Source: Priestia megaterium (GTDB lineage: Bacteria; Bacillota; Bacilli; Bacillales; Bacillaceae_H). Taken from it: DNA of 64,000 bases. A model generated the notes under the pieces. It saw nothing but the letters and a program-made list of their open reading frames with translations. It searched no databases and was not told where the DNA came from. Positions 17,900 to 26,871 of the stretch are shown piece by piece. Positions within the stretch are counted from its first letter, which is position 1; each line of letters starts with the position of its first letter. The stretch covers positions 1,021,501 through 1,085,500 of the forward strand of contig NZ_CP023317.1 in NCBI RefSeq assembly GCF_009497655.1. Direction: 5' to 3'. Both the position numbers and the translations under genes were made by a program.

Positions 17900-18823
17900 A
17901 TGCGATTTTATATCATAGATGATGACGAAGTCTTTCGTTCAATGTTAGCTGAAATTATTGAAGATAATGATTTAGGAGAGGTTATAGGGGAGGCAGAAGA
18001 CGGAATTGTCTTAAATGATCAATCTTCTCTATTGCAGCAGATCGATATTTTATTTATTGATTTGTTGATGCCCATTCAAGACGGAATCGAAACCGTGCGC
18101 AAAATAAAAGATACTTTTAAAGGCAAAATTATTATGATGTCACAGGTAGAAACAAAAGATTTGATTGGAAAAGCCTACTCGCTTGGCATTGAATACTATA
18201 TCACGAAGCCGCTTAATCGTATGGAAGTGCTCATGGTCATTCAAAAAGTAATTGAACGAATTCATGTTCAACAATCAATGGAGAAAATTCAAGAATCGTT
18301 AAATACCGTACTTAATATAGGAAACCAGCAAAAAACGCCTGCTTCTGGTAAAAAAGAAAGCGATCCGTCAGAAGCGTGCAGGTTTCTTTTAAGAGAACTT
18401 GGGATTTTAGGAGAAAGCGGAAGTAAAGATTTAATCGAAATCATCAATTACCTGCATCAAACGGAAAAAAGCACGATGTATGAACAGCATTTTCCGTCTC
18501 TCAAAGAAATTTTTGAGAAAATTACCGTGAGAAAGCTTGGTTCACCTTTTTCAGAAGACGTGCTGCAAAAAGAAATGAAAGCAGCCGAACAGCGAGTCAG
18601 AAGAGCCATTTATCAGTCTTTAAATCATTTGACTTCCCTTGGAATGGTTGATTTCTTTAATCCTAAATTTGAAAATTACGCTTCTAAGTTTTTCGATTTT
18701 TCAATGGTGCATCAGCGCATGAGAGATATAGAAAAAGGAACGGGCAAAAGCAGTACGCCAAGTCGTATAAATGTAAAGAAATTTATTCAAATGCTCTATT
18801 ATGAAGTCAAACAAACGCTGTAG
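17900..18823 (+). CDS. glnL: Response regulator GlnL (YcbB)
   Basis: 307 residues: an N-terminal receiver domain with acidic DDD at 7-9, phospho-acceptor Asp54 in LFIDLLMP and the conserved lysine in YITKPLN, followed by a YcbB-type DNA-binding domain (about 165-300, with EMKAAEQRVRRAIYQSLNHL). In B. subtilis GlnL activates glutamine-utilisation genes by binding tandem TTTTGT boxes. The same boxes stand directly upstream of gltT here. Its stop codon sits inside the stem of the terminator that follows, so the final codons are constrained by RNA structure. Confidence 0.88.
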   Translation: MRFYIIDDDEVFRSMLAEIIEDNDLGEVIGEAEDGIVLNDQSSLLQQIDILFIDLLMPIQDGIETVRKIKDTFKGKIIMMSQVETKDLIGKAYSLGIEYYITKPLNRMEVLMVIQKVIERIHVQQSMEKIQESLNTVLNIGNQQKTPASGKKESDPSEACRFLLRELGILGESGSKDLIEIINYLHQTEKSTMYEQHFPSLKEIFEKITVRKLGSPFSEDVLQKEMKAAEQRVRRAIYQSLNHLTSLGMVDFFNPKFENYASKFFDFSMVHQRMRDIEKGTGKSSTPSRINVKKFIQMLYYEVKQTL

Positions 18824-18848
18824 TAAAAAAACTACAGCGTTTTCATTT
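18813..18848 (+). terminator. Terminator of glnKL overlapping the glnL stop
   Basis: AAACGCTGTAG / CTACAGCGTTTT around an A-rich loop, then TTTCATTTT. The first arm is the last three codons and the stop of glnL. Confidence 0.8.
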
Positions 18849-18917
18849 TGTAATTTTCTAAAAAATTTTTGTTAGTTTCAGTAGGTTTTTGTTAGATTTT
18901 GTGATGCCTATGATAAT
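18846..18917 (+). promoter_or_regulatory. gltT promoter with phased GlnL-like boxes
   Basis: TTTTGT occurs at 18846, 18867 and 18887, spaced 21 and 20 bases, so all lie on one face of the helix. The last is a perfect TTTTGT-N4-TTTTGT (18887-18902), the tandem site I recall for B. subtilis GlnL. It overlaps a plausible SigA -35 TTGTTA (18889-18894), 17 bases before -10 GATAAT (18912-18917), a geometry suited to activation by GlnL. Confidence 0.65.
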
Positions 18918-19039
18918 GTAATCTTATGAATAAAAGAACTACTTAATAAACAGTTCTTAATGGAATTGTATCTGTTGAATACATTAAGTGCAAATAAACA
19001 GCTTCGAGCTGTTAGAAAAAAGAAGGAAGGTGCAAAGAT

Positions 19040-20311
19040 ATGTTCAAAAAGCTTGGATTAGCAGGACAAATTCTAATTGGTTTGATTGCAGGTATTATTG
19101 TAGGGGCCATTTTTTACGGAAATCCTAAAGCAGTTGAAGTACTGCAGCCAATTGGAGACGTATTCATTCATTTAATTAAAATGATCGTGGTGCCGATTGT
19201 TATATCTAGTATCATTGTGGGCGTTGCGGGTGTTGGTGATATTAAGAAGCTTGGTAAATTAGGCGGAAAAACAATTCTTTACTTTGAAATCATTACAACG
19301 GTTGCCATTGTTGTAGGCTTATTGGCAGCTAACTTGCTTCACCCTGGTACTGGTGTGGACCGCAGCGGTCTTGAAAAATCAGATATCAGCAGCTACACAT
19401 CAACGGCAGAAGCTACAGAGCAAAAAGGATTTGTAGAAACATTTGTTCACATCGTTCCAACGAATGTATTTGAATCAATTGCTGCAGGCGACATGCTGCC
19501 AATTATTTTCTTCTCGGTCCTATTTGGACTTGGAATTGCATCAATCGGTGAAAAAGGAAAGCCGGTTCTAAGATTTTTTGAAGGCACGGCAGAAGCGATG
19601 TTTTGGGTAACGAATTTAGTTATGAAGTTTGCACCGTTTGGCGTATTTGCATTAATCGGTGTAACCGTATCAAAATTTGGACTAGCGTCTCTGATTCCGC
19701 TTAGTAAGCTTGTAATTGTTGCTTACGGCACAATGATTTTCTTTGTATTAGTGGTACTAGGACTTGTAGCTAAATGGGCAGGCGTTAACATCTTCCATTT
19801 ATTAAAAGTGCTAAAAGATGAACTGCTGCTAGCATTTTCAACTGCAAGTTCAGAAACAGTATTACCGCGTATTATTGCGAAAATGGAAAAGTTCGGATGT
19901 CCTAAAGCAATTACATCTTTTGTTATTCCGACGGGGTATTCGTTTAACTTAGATGGATCTACTCTTTATCAAGCGCTTGCTGCGATATTTATTGCGCAAA
20001 TGTACGGTATTGATATGAGCATCACACAGCAAATTTCACTGATATTAATTTTAATGGTTACATCTAAAGGAATTGCAGGAGTTCCGGGCGTATCGTTTGT
20101 TGTACTGCTTGCAACGCTTGGATCTGTAGGACTTCCAGTAGAAGGCCTTGCTTTTATCGCTGGAATTGACCGTTTGTTAGATATGGGACGTACAGCGGTA
20201 AACGTAATTGGAAACTCACTTGGTGCAATCGTCATTTCAAAGTGGGAAGGTCAATTTAACGACAAAGACAAGGAAGCTTATATTAACGAAGTAACGAAAA
20301 AAGTATCGTAA
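19040..20311 (+). CDS. gltT: Sodium/proton-coupled glutamate/aspartate symporter GltT
   Basis: 423 residues of the DAACS family (eight helices plus two re-entrant loops). Diagnostic segments are the serine-rich AFSTASSETVLPRI, the ion-binding FVIPTGYSFNLDGSTLY, the re-entrant SKGIAGVPGVSFVVL, and the substrate-binding DRLLDMGRTAVNVIGNS. The N-terminus LAGQILIGLIAGIIVGAIFYG is close to B. subtilis GltT as I remember it. It imports glutamate/aspartate. It directly follows glnKL, from which it is separated by a terminator and a promoter with GlnL-type sites, suggesting glutamine-responsive control of amino-acid uptake. Confidence 0.88.
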   Translation: MFKKLGLAGQILIGLIAGIIVGAIFYGNPKAVEVLQPIGDVFIHLIKMIVVPIVISSIIVGVAGVGDIKKLGKLGGKTILYFEIITTVAIVVGLLAANLLHPGTGVDRSGLEKSDISSYTSTAEATEQKGFVETFVHIVPTNVFESIAAGDMLPIIFFSVLFGLGIASIGEKGKPVLRFFEGTAEAMFWVTNLVMKFAPFGVFALIGVTVSKFGLASLIPLSKLVIVAYGTMIFFVLVVLGLVAKWAGVNIFHLLKVLKDELLLAFSTASSETVLPRIIAKMEKFGCPKAITSFVIPTGYSFNLDGSTLYQALAAIFIAQMYGIDMSITQQISLILILMVTSKGIAGVPGVSFVVLLATLGSVGLPVEGLAFIAGIDRLLDMGRTAVNVIGNSLGAIVISKWEGQFNDKDKEAYINEVTKKVS

Positions 20312-20338
20312 TTACAAACGTATTTTAGTTGAAGGAAG

Positions 20339-20367
20339 ATCCGAACGAGTAATCGTTCGGATTTTTT
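20339..20367 (+). terminator. gltT terminator
   Basis: ATCCGAACGA, loop GTAA, TCGTTCGGAT followed by T residues. The same ATCCGAACGA hairpin forms the terminator arm of repeat copies at 30650 and 42990. Confidence 0.85.
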
Positions 20368-20444
20368 CGTTTGAATTTGCTTTGAAAAGTTGGGAATAGT
20401 AACTAAAGATGAAAAACAAATGATTGATACAAGGAGGTCACAAC

Positions 20445-20624
20445 ATGGGAAGAGCAAATAATCACAAATCATCACGTAACAACAAAGGGTCACTGCCTCA
20501 AACACCAAAAGAGTTAAAAATTGCTCCGGATCAAGCAAATGAAGAATTTTCACGCGAGTTAGCGCAGCATCATGATGCTAAAGCGAAACAGGACTTAATT
20601 TTGAAACAGCAAAAAGAAAAGTAA
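20445..20624 (+). CDS. YfhD-like small hydrophilic protein
   Basis: 59 residues, MGRANNHKSSRNNKGSLPQT.., preceded by an excellent AAGGAGG; an in-frame ATG 21 bases upstream lacks one. SLPQTPKELK and EEFSRELAQHHDAKA resemble the YfhD family of Bacillus, small charged proteins of unknown role. No membrane segment or cysteine. Monocistronic. Confidence 0.65.
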   Translation: MGRANNHKSSRNNKGSLPQTPKELKIAPDQANEEFSRELAQHHDAKAKQDLILKQQKEK

Positions 20625-20630
20625 AAGAAA

Positions 20631-20928
20631 AAAAACTGAGACATAATGAAATGAATCCAGCCTAAAGACGAATAAATGAGATACATGACCTGGACTGCTT
20701 GTGACACCGCAGTTGATTTCCGTACAAGGCTTCGCTTTCTGCGGGCGGGCGCTGAGCCTCCTCGTCGCTTGCTCTCCTGCGGGGTCTCACCTGCTCCGCT
20801 TTTCCCGCAGGAGTCTTCACCTTATCCTCCAATCAACTGCTAGAAGGAACGAAACAAATAATACTATGTTCACAATCACAAAAAAACGAACCACTAATCA
20901 GACATGCTGATTAGTGGTTCGTTTTTCC
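20631..20928 (-). repeat. Structured intergenic repeat, copy 3 (reverse orientation)
   Basis: Starts AAAAAACTGAGACATAATGA, the complement of the right end of copy 2. The core lies in reverse at about 20708-20842, and a terminator hairpin (AACGAACCACTAATCA / TGATTAGTGGTTCGTT) closes it at 20886-20925. Near full length. Confidence 0.85.
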
Positions 20929-21123
20929 CTAAGTGAAAAATGCTTTTGTCCCATCCTCTTTTTGATAAACAACTAAAGATAAAAATTCCTAAGTAACCAT
21001 TTTGTAACATTATTTAATCATAGCGTAATAGTTTTTGAGGCTTTTTTCATTATAATTAAACCGAACACATTGAAAAATAGGTTCATAGAAACGTAACGTT
21101 CGGTTACATAATGGAGGAAAAAA

Positions 21124-21588
21124 ATGAAAAAAGCCATCATTGGGTCTATAACGGCAGCTGCAGTTTTATTTAGCGGAGCCAGTCCGTTTATTGCACCTGC
21201 TCAAACAGTGGAAGCAGCGTCATATTCATACAAAGACACGGCTATTGCTACTGGTAAAAAATTAATAGGTGTTCCTTATAAATGGGGAGGCACAACAACA
21301 AAAGGTTTTGACTGCTCTGGATTTATTCAATACATTTTCAAAAAAGCTGGAAAAACACTTCCGCGCACAACGGAACAAATGTATCGAGTAGGGACAAGCG
21401 TTTCAAAAGCAAAGCTTCAAAAAGGAGATTTAGTTTTCTTTCAAACGTATAAAAAAGGTCCTTCACATGTAGGCGTGTACTTAGGGAACAATCAGTTTCT
21501 TCAAGCTTCTACGTCTAAAGGCGTGACGATTACATCTCTTAGCAACAGCTACTGGAAAGCACGTTATATTGGTGCAAAACGGATTTAA
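21124..21588 (+). CDS. Secreted NlpC/P60 peptidoglycan endopeptidase
   Basis: 154 residues: a signal peptide of about 31 residues (MKKAIIGSITAAAVLFSG.., likely cleaved after VEA) and then a bare NlpC/P60 domain without LysM or SH3 anchors. Catalytic Cys64 is in GFDCSGF and His115 in PSHVGVYLG; the third position is Gln127 in FLQAST, an accepted alternative to His. It should cleave the D-Glu-meso-DAP bond of wall peptides, as in LytE/LytF/CwlS. First of three consecutive wall-acting genes, each with its own terminator. Ribosome-binding site GGAGG. Confidence 0.88.
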   Translation: MKKAIIGSITAAAVLFSGASPFIAPAQTVEAASYSYKDTAIATGKKLIGVPYKWGGTTTKGFDCSGFIQYIFKKAGKTLPRTTEQMYRVGTSVSKAKLQKGDLVFFQTYKKGPSHVGVYLGNNQFLQASTSKGVTITSLSNSYWKARYIGAKRI

Positions 21589-21611
21589 TCATCCGTCATT
21601 TTTTTGGAAAA

Positions 21612-21640
21612 CAACACTACATTGTGTAGTGTTGTTTTTG
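21612..21640 (+). terminator. Terminator
   Basis: AACACTACA / TGTAGTGTT with a short loop, then GTTTTTG. Confidence 0.75.
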
Positions 21641-21783
21641 TTTGCATATACATAACGTATTGCCGATATTATTTTTAACGTTTTATACAAAAAAAACCAT
21701 ATTCTGTGAGATAATAACGTTAACACATTTTGTACTTTAACATAAGGAATATCCCACTCTATTCGAAAGTTTGGTGAGCGAAG

Positions 21784-22659
21784 ATGAAGCGCTTAGTATG
21801 GAGTTATGGAATAGGTATTGTTGCAATAGTAGCAGTACTCTCATTTTTCTTTATGATGAAAGGTCAAACAGAGAAAGCCGTCGTTAGCGGAGATGTACCA
21901 AAAGCTCATGCGCAGGGAGAAAGAGTGAAGCAGCCCATCTCACAGTTCCAAGCAGTACAGCCTCATGAAGCAGGTAATGAAGTAAAAAATGTAAAAAACA
22001 ACATGCCTGCAAAAGCCGATCCGCCTCCTTTTTTAGTCTACATTGACCCTGGTCATCAAGCTCAGGCTAACCTAGAGAAAGAGCCAATCGGGCCGGGAGC
22101 AGCAGAAACAAAAATAAAAGTTTCCGGAGGTACATCAGGTGTGGTGACCAAGAAGCCGGAATACAAGCTGACGTTGGAAGCCTCTATGATATTAAAACAG
22201 CTTCTCGAAGAAAAAGGCATAACCGTAAAGCTTACTCGCAGTTCTCACGATGTGAATATCAGCAACCGGGAACGAGCGGAGCTTGCGAATAATTCAAAAG
22301 CTGACTTACACGTACGTATCCATGCAGATGGTTCTGAAAATACTTCTGTAAAAGGATTTTCTGTGCTCACTACTGCAGAAGATAATTCCTATACAAAGTC
22401 TATTTATCAAAGCAGTTTACAAGCATCTCAAGCTATTCTGACAGAGGTGGAAAAAGATCAGTTTGTCGAAGTGGACGGCATTCGCTATCGCAGTGATCTT
22501 TCAGGATTTAACTGGTCGACTGTACCCGTAACGCTAGTTGAACTGGGGTATATGACGAATTCAGAAGAAGACCGGAACCTGTCTGATCAGGCTTACCTTA
22601 CAAAGCTGATGAATCATGTTGCAGACGGTATCATGGCATATGAAGGAATGACAAAATAA
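21784..22659 (+). CDS. Membrane-anchored N-acetylmuramoyl-L-alanine amidase
   Basis: 291 residues: an uncleaved-looking N-terminal helix (about 5-25), a linker to residue 80, then an Amidase_3 domain. Zinc ligands are His91 (YIDPGHQ), Glu132 (LTLEAS) and His180 (RIHADG), with catalytic Glu253 in VELGYMTN. It cleaves the bond between MurNAc and L-alanine outside the membrane. In Bacillus such amidases (LytC, CwlD) work with a SpoIID-type partner such as LytB; a SpoIID-domain protein is encoded next. The start is preceded by GGTGAGCGAAG, a modest ribosome-binding site. Confidence 0.87.
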   Translation: MKRLVWSYGIGIVAIVAVLSFFFMMKGQTEKAVVSGDVPKAHAQGERVKQPISQFQAVQPHEAGNEVKNVKNNMPAKADPPPFLVYIDPGHQAQANLEKEPIGPGAAETKIKVSGGTSGVVTKKPEYKLTLEASMILKQLLEEKGITVKLTRSSHDVNISNRERAELANNSKADLHVRIHADGSENTSVKGFSVLTTAEDNSYTKSIYQSSLQASQAILTEVEKDQFVEVDGIRYRSDLSGFNWSTVPVTLVELGYMTNSEEDRNLSDQAYLTKLMNHVADGIMAYEGMTK

Positions 22660-22680
22660 AAGGTGGAAAGACCTATAAAA

Positions 22681-22720
22681 GCGTGTGACTAAATCAATTG
22701 ATTTATGTCACACGTTTTTT
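22681..22720 (+). terminator. Terminator
   Basis: CGTGTGAC / GTCACACG around AAATCAATTGATTTA, which is itself palindromic, ending in eight T residues. Confidence 0.85.
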
Positions 22721-22876
22721 TTGTCGTTCATATGATATAAAAAAGCGTTTTTTCGACAAAAAAATGGACGAGCAGAAAAGAAAACTAGGTAAAATGCTTT
22801 AATTTTTATAGAACTGTGTCGATATAACGAGAGATATTAAAAAGCGTTAGACAGTACATGAAAATGGGGGAACAAG

Positions 22877-25800
22877 ATGAGAAAGTTAACGGCATTAGCT
22901 TTAGTACTAAGCGTACTGCTGTTTCAATTCACGCCGCTTGCTAGCGTGAAAGCTGAAACGGTAGAACCAGTTGTGTCTGTAAAATTAGTAAACTATTTAG
23001 GAGATCAGCATGCAATTACAATTAAGCCGTCTTATTTATACACTATTAAAAACTCGGATTTGGTCTTAAATGCAAATACAGAGTATACGGTAACCGCAAC
23101 AACTCAAGGTGTCACTTTAAAACAAGGAAGCACTGTCTTAGGTGAATTTACAAGCTTTGAAATTACACCGTCTCTTTATAAAAATCCCGTATCTATTAAC
23201 GGCAGACAGTATTTAGGGGACGTGGCGTTTACAAATGAAAAGGGAACGTATGTCAGACCTGTTAATACGCTCCCGATTGAAGACTATTTAAAAGGCGTTG
23301 TGCCAAATGAAGTCTATACATCTTGGAATCTGCAAGCTTTAAAAACTCAGGCGGTAGCAGCAAGAACATACGCAATGAGCTATGCAGGAAAAGTAATCAA
23401 TGACACGGTAAGCTATCAAGTATACGGTGGCTATACGTGGTATGACAGTACAAACCAAGCAGTAGATCAGACATTCGGACAAGTAGTTACCTACAACAAT
23501 AAATTAATCAACGCCGTTTTCTCATCAAGCAACGGGGGAAGAACCGAATCAAACAGCAACGCTTGGGGAGGGACTCAGCTTTCTTATTTCCCGGTGAAAG
23601 AAGATCCATACGATAAGCAGACGCCGTGGACGTTAGCTATTCAAAAAACGCAAATTGATTTAACAGGAAAAGATTTAGCTAACCATAGCGCTTGGTGGAA
23701 TACGGTTTCTGAAAAAGATAAAACCGTTACAGATAATTTGAAGTCATGGTTAGTAGCCAATAAGCATCCTGGTAAAACGATTAAAATTACGTCTATTCCA
23801 AAGGTGAGTTTTTATGCTCCTTCATCAGGAGGCCGTGTGACTAAAGGTGCGATTACAGTGGACTACCTCGTTAAAGGAGATGTAGACAGTTCGCAAAAAC
23901 TAGTGGTTCATCATTTGGAATTAAAAGATTTAACATCGACGAAGCTAAAATCAATGTTAAACAGCCGTGCGATGCTTAGTCTGCTTGTAACGGAAACAAA
24001 TGAAACAAGCACATCAACAACTTTTAATGGGAAAGGAAATGGACACGGTGTTGGAATGAGTCAATACGGTGCTCAAAAAATGGCAAGTCTAGGAAAAGAC
24101 TATCGTGAAATTTTAGATTTTTACTATCCAACAACTACTCTTTTAAGTTTTTATACAACAAAATATCCGCGAAAAGAGCAGGAGCAAGAACCACCGAAAG
24201 ATACGGTTGCACCTGATGCACCTTCAGTTAATGCATTAGGAGATAACCAAACATCGCTTACGGGCGTGACAGAACCAAATGCTTCTGTTATTGCAAAAGT
24301 GGAAAATGAAGTAATTGGAACGGGTCTTGCTGATGAAACTGGAAAATTTGCAATTACGATTGCCAAGCAGCCAGCAGATACAAAAGTGTCTGTAACGTCT
24401 AAAGATGCAGCTGAAAATGCAAGCACGGCTACAGTAGTGAGCGTAACGGATCAAACGCCGCCTTCTGTTCCAATTGTAAATGAAGTAAGTGACCAAGATA
24501 CGACCGTAACAGGCGTAACAGAAGCAAACGCCGTCGTGACGGTAAAAGCAGGCGATGCAACGTTCTCTGCAGTAGCGGATGGTAACGGTACATTTACTGT
24601 TTCAATTCCAGTACAAATAGGCGGAACAACAATAGCGGTAAGTGCAAAAGATAAAGCAGGAAACGAAAGCCAAGCGCCTTCTTTTGCGGTTAAATCTATG
24701 TTAAAAGCACCGCTTGCACCCAAAGTAAATGAAGTAAGTGATCAAGACACAATGATCAAAGGAACGGCTGAAGCAAATGCAACGGTTATCATTAAAAACG
24801 AAAGTCTTCAGCTTGCAGCAGGAAACGCGGATGCTAAAGGAAATTACAGCATTTCGATTGCAAAACAAAAAGCAGGAAGCACGCTGTACGTGACGGTTCA
24901 AAATGCAGGTGGAACAAGTTCAGCCGCTGCGGTGACCGTACAGGATAAAACGGCACCAGCTGCGCCAAAAGTAAATGCAGTAAGTGATCAAGATACAAAA
25001 GTTACAGGTGCAGCAGAAGCAAATTCTACAGTTACGGTAAAAGTAGGAACTACAACTGTAGGAACGGCTAAAGCAGGTGCAAATGGAGCGTTTTCTGTTT
25101 CCATTTCTCATCAAAAAGCGAATACAAAGCTAAGCGTACAAGCCAAAGATGCAGCAGGAAATAGCAGTACTGTATCGACTGTAACTGTTACGGCAAAGCA
25201 AAAAGCTCCGGTAAAACCAACAGTGAATGAAGTGAGTGATCGAAGTACAGCCGTTACGGGTACCGCAGAAGCAAATGCAACGGTTGTCATTAAAAACGGA
25301 AGTCTTCAGCTTGCAGCTGGTAAAGCAGATGCTAAAGGAAATTACAGCATTTCGATTGCGAAACAAAAAGCAGGAAGCAACCTGTCTGTAACGGCTGGAA
25401 ACACAGCGGGCGTGAGTCCAGCTGTAACTGTAACCGTGCAGGATAAAACAGCACCCGTTACACCAAAAGTGAACGCTGTAAGCAATCAAGATACAGTCGT
25501 AACGGGAAGCACAGAAGCGGGCGCGGAAGTGCATGTGAAAATTGATAAAAAAGTAATTGGCAAAGGAAATGCGAAATCGGATGGAACGTTCAGCATCACC
25601 ATTCCAAAGCAGCCTGCTGCTACAAAATTAGCTGTTATTGCAAAAGATGCAGCTAATAACTATAGCTCCAATGCGTTTGTAACGGTTAGTGCCGTACAGA
25701 CAAAACCAGCGCTTCCAACCGTTAATACGCTTACTGAAAAAAGTACAGCAGTAACGGGAACAGGAGAAAAAAATGCGTCCATTTATATTAAAGTAGGCGG

Positions 25801-26689
25801 AAAGATTATTGCAAGTGGGAAAATTGATGGAAACGGCAAGTTCAGCGTGAAAATTCCTGCTCAAAAAGCAGGAACAGAAGTGACGGCGGTACTGCAAAAT
25901 AAAGTAGGATACAGTCCGTATAAAATTGTAAAAGTGCAAGACACAACCCCGCCGGCACCTCCGGCGGTTGATGCCGTTACGTCTTTGTCCACGTTTCTCT
26001 CTGGAAAAACGGAAGCAAATGCCCTGATTACGATTAAAAGCGGTACAAAGCTAATCGCGTCAGGCAAAGCAGATACTAAAGGGCAATTTAAAGTAACGAT
26101 TCCAAAACAAACAGCAGGCGTAAAGCTGGCTGTTACAGCAAAAGATGCAGCTAATAACTACAGCTCCGATGCGTTTGTAACAGTTAGCGCTGCGCAGACA
26201 AAACCAGCGCTTCCAACCGTTAATACGCTTACTGAAAAAAGTACAGCAGTAACGGGAACAGGAGAAAAAAATGCGTCTATTTATATTAAAGTAGGCGGAA
26301 AGATTATTGCGAGTGGGAAAATTGATGGAAACGGCAAGTTCAGCGTAAAAATTCCTGCTCAAAAAGCAGGAACGGAAGTGACGGCAGTTCTGCAAAATAA
26401 AGTAGGATACAGTCCGTATAAAATTGTAAAAGTACAAGACACAACCCCGCCGGCACCTCCGGCAGTGAATGCCGTTACGTCTTTGTCCACGTTTCTCTCT
26501 GGAAAAACGGAAGCAAATGCTGTGATTACGATTAAAAGCGGTACAAAAGTAATCGGATCAGGCAAAGCAGATAGCAAAGGACAGTTTAAAGTAACGATCC
26601 CAAAACAAAAAGCAGGCGTAAAACTGGCTGTGACGGCAAAAGATGCCGCTGGAAATACAAGTTCAGCAGTCAATATAAATGTTAAATAA
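22877..26689 (+). CDS. Secreted SpoIID/LytB-domain protein with ten Ig-like repeats
   Basis: 1270 residues. A signal peptide (to about 26, ..SVKAET) is followed by a SpoIID domain (about 100-430) with LPIEDYLKGVVPNEV, LKTQAVAARTYA, SSNGGRTES and GNGHGVGMSQYGAQ. SpoIID has glycan-strand lytic activity, and LytB stimulates the amidase LytC, so this is likely a partner or modifier of the adjacent amidase. From about residue 440 there are ten tandem repeats of 82-83 residues of Big type (..APxxPxVNxVSDQDTxVTG.., ..AKDAAGNxS..). Repeats 7-8 and 9-10 are almost identical at the DNA level, a recent 498-base duplication. The repeats probably form a stalk or wall-binding rod. Confidence 0.88.
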   Translation: MRKLTALALVLSVLLFQFTPLASVKAETVEPVVSVKLVNYLGDQHAITIKPSYLYTIKNSDLVLNANTEYTVTATTQGVTLKQGSTVLGEFTSFEITPSLYKNPVSINGRQYLGDVAFTNEKGTYVRPVNTLPIEDYLKGVVPNEVYTSWNLQALKTQAVAARTYAMSYAGKVINDTVSYQVYGGYTWYDSTNQAVDQTFGQVVTYNNKLINAVFSSSNGGRTESNSNAWGGTQLSYFPVKEDPYDKQTPWTLAIQKTQIDLTGKDLANHSAWWNTVSEKDKTVTDNLKSWLVANKHPGKTIKITSIPKVSFYAPSSGGRVTKGAITVDYLVKGDVDSSQKLVVHHLELKDLTSTKLKSMLNSRAMLSLLVTETNETSTSTTFNGKGNGHGVGMSQYGAQKMASLGKDYREILDFYYPTTTLLSFYTTKYPRKEQEQEPPKDTVAPDAPSVNALGDNQTSLTGVTEPNASVIAKVENEVIGTGLADETGKFAITIAKQPADTKVSVTSKDAAENASTATVVSVTDQTPPSVPIVNEVSDQDTTVTGVTEANAVVTVKAGDATFSAVADGNGTFTVSIPVQIGGTTIAVSAKDKAGNESQAPSFAVKSMLKAPLAPKVNEVSDQDTMIKGTAEANATVIIKNESLQLAAGNADAKGNYSISIAKQKAGSTLYVTVQNAGGTSSAAAVTVQDKTAPAAPKVNAVSDQDTKVTGAAEANSTVTVKVGTTTVGTAKAGANGAFSVSISHQKANTKLSVQAKDAAGNSSTVSTVTVTAKQKAPVKPTVNEVSDRSTAVTGTAEANATVVIKNGSLQLAAGKADAKGNYSISIAKQKAGSNLSVTAGNTAGVSPAVTVTVQDKTAPVTPKVNAVSNQDTVVTGSTEAGAEVHVKIDKKVIGKGNAKSDGTFSITIPKQPAATKLAVIAKDAANNYSSNAFVTVSAVQTKPALPTVNTLTEKSTAVTGTGEKNASIYIKVGGKIIASGKIDGNGKFSVKIPAQKAGTEVTAVLQNKVGYSPYKIVKVQDTTPPAPPAVDAVTSLSTFLSGKTEANALITIKSGTKLIASGKADTKGQFKVTIPKQTAGVKLAVTAKDAANNYSSDAFVTVSAAQTKPALPTVNTLTEKSTAVTGTGEKNASIYIKVGGKIIASGKIDGNGKFSVKIPAQKAGTEVTAVLQNKVGYSPYKIVKVQDTTPPAPPAVNAVTSLSTFLSGKTEANAVITIKSGTKVIGSGKADSKGQFKVTIPKQKAGVKLAVTAKDAAGNTSSAVNINVK
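25650..26645 (+). repeat. Recent 498-bp tandem duplication inside the Ig-repeat region
   Basis: The phrase starting GCGCTTCCAACCGTTAATAC occurs at 25709 and again at 26207, exactly 498 bases (166 codons, two Ig repeats) apart, and the surrounding units differ at only scattered positions. In-frame unit size implies the repeat number can change without breaking the protein. Confidence 0.9.
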
Positions 26690-26693
26690 AAAC

Positions 26694-26727
26694 AAAAAAG
26701 AATTCTCTGCGGAGGATTCTTTTTTAG
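26694..26727 (+). terminator. Terminator
   Basis: AAAAAGAATTCTC / GAGGATTCTTTTT with a short loop and T run. Confidence 0.75.
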
Positions 26728-26871
26728 TGATTTTTAAGAGGGATAGAAGGTTACTAAAAGGTTACCTTAGAACTTTGAAGTGCCTAACTTACTTTAAAGT
26801 GGGTTCTATCTTTTTCTTTTTTTCTGTTTCATAATAACAAATGTAAAGAAATTAGCAGGGGGTTTTTTATA

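Noticed and set aside
21662-21669. GCCGATAT before the amidase gene as a SigD promoter
   Set aside because: It matches the -10 perfectly, but no TAAA stands 15 bases upstream.
24151-26673. Several long minus-strand frames opposite the Ig-repeat region
   Set aside because: Mirror frames of a low-complexity repeated coding region; they repeat with the same 83-codon period and have no ribosome-binding sites.
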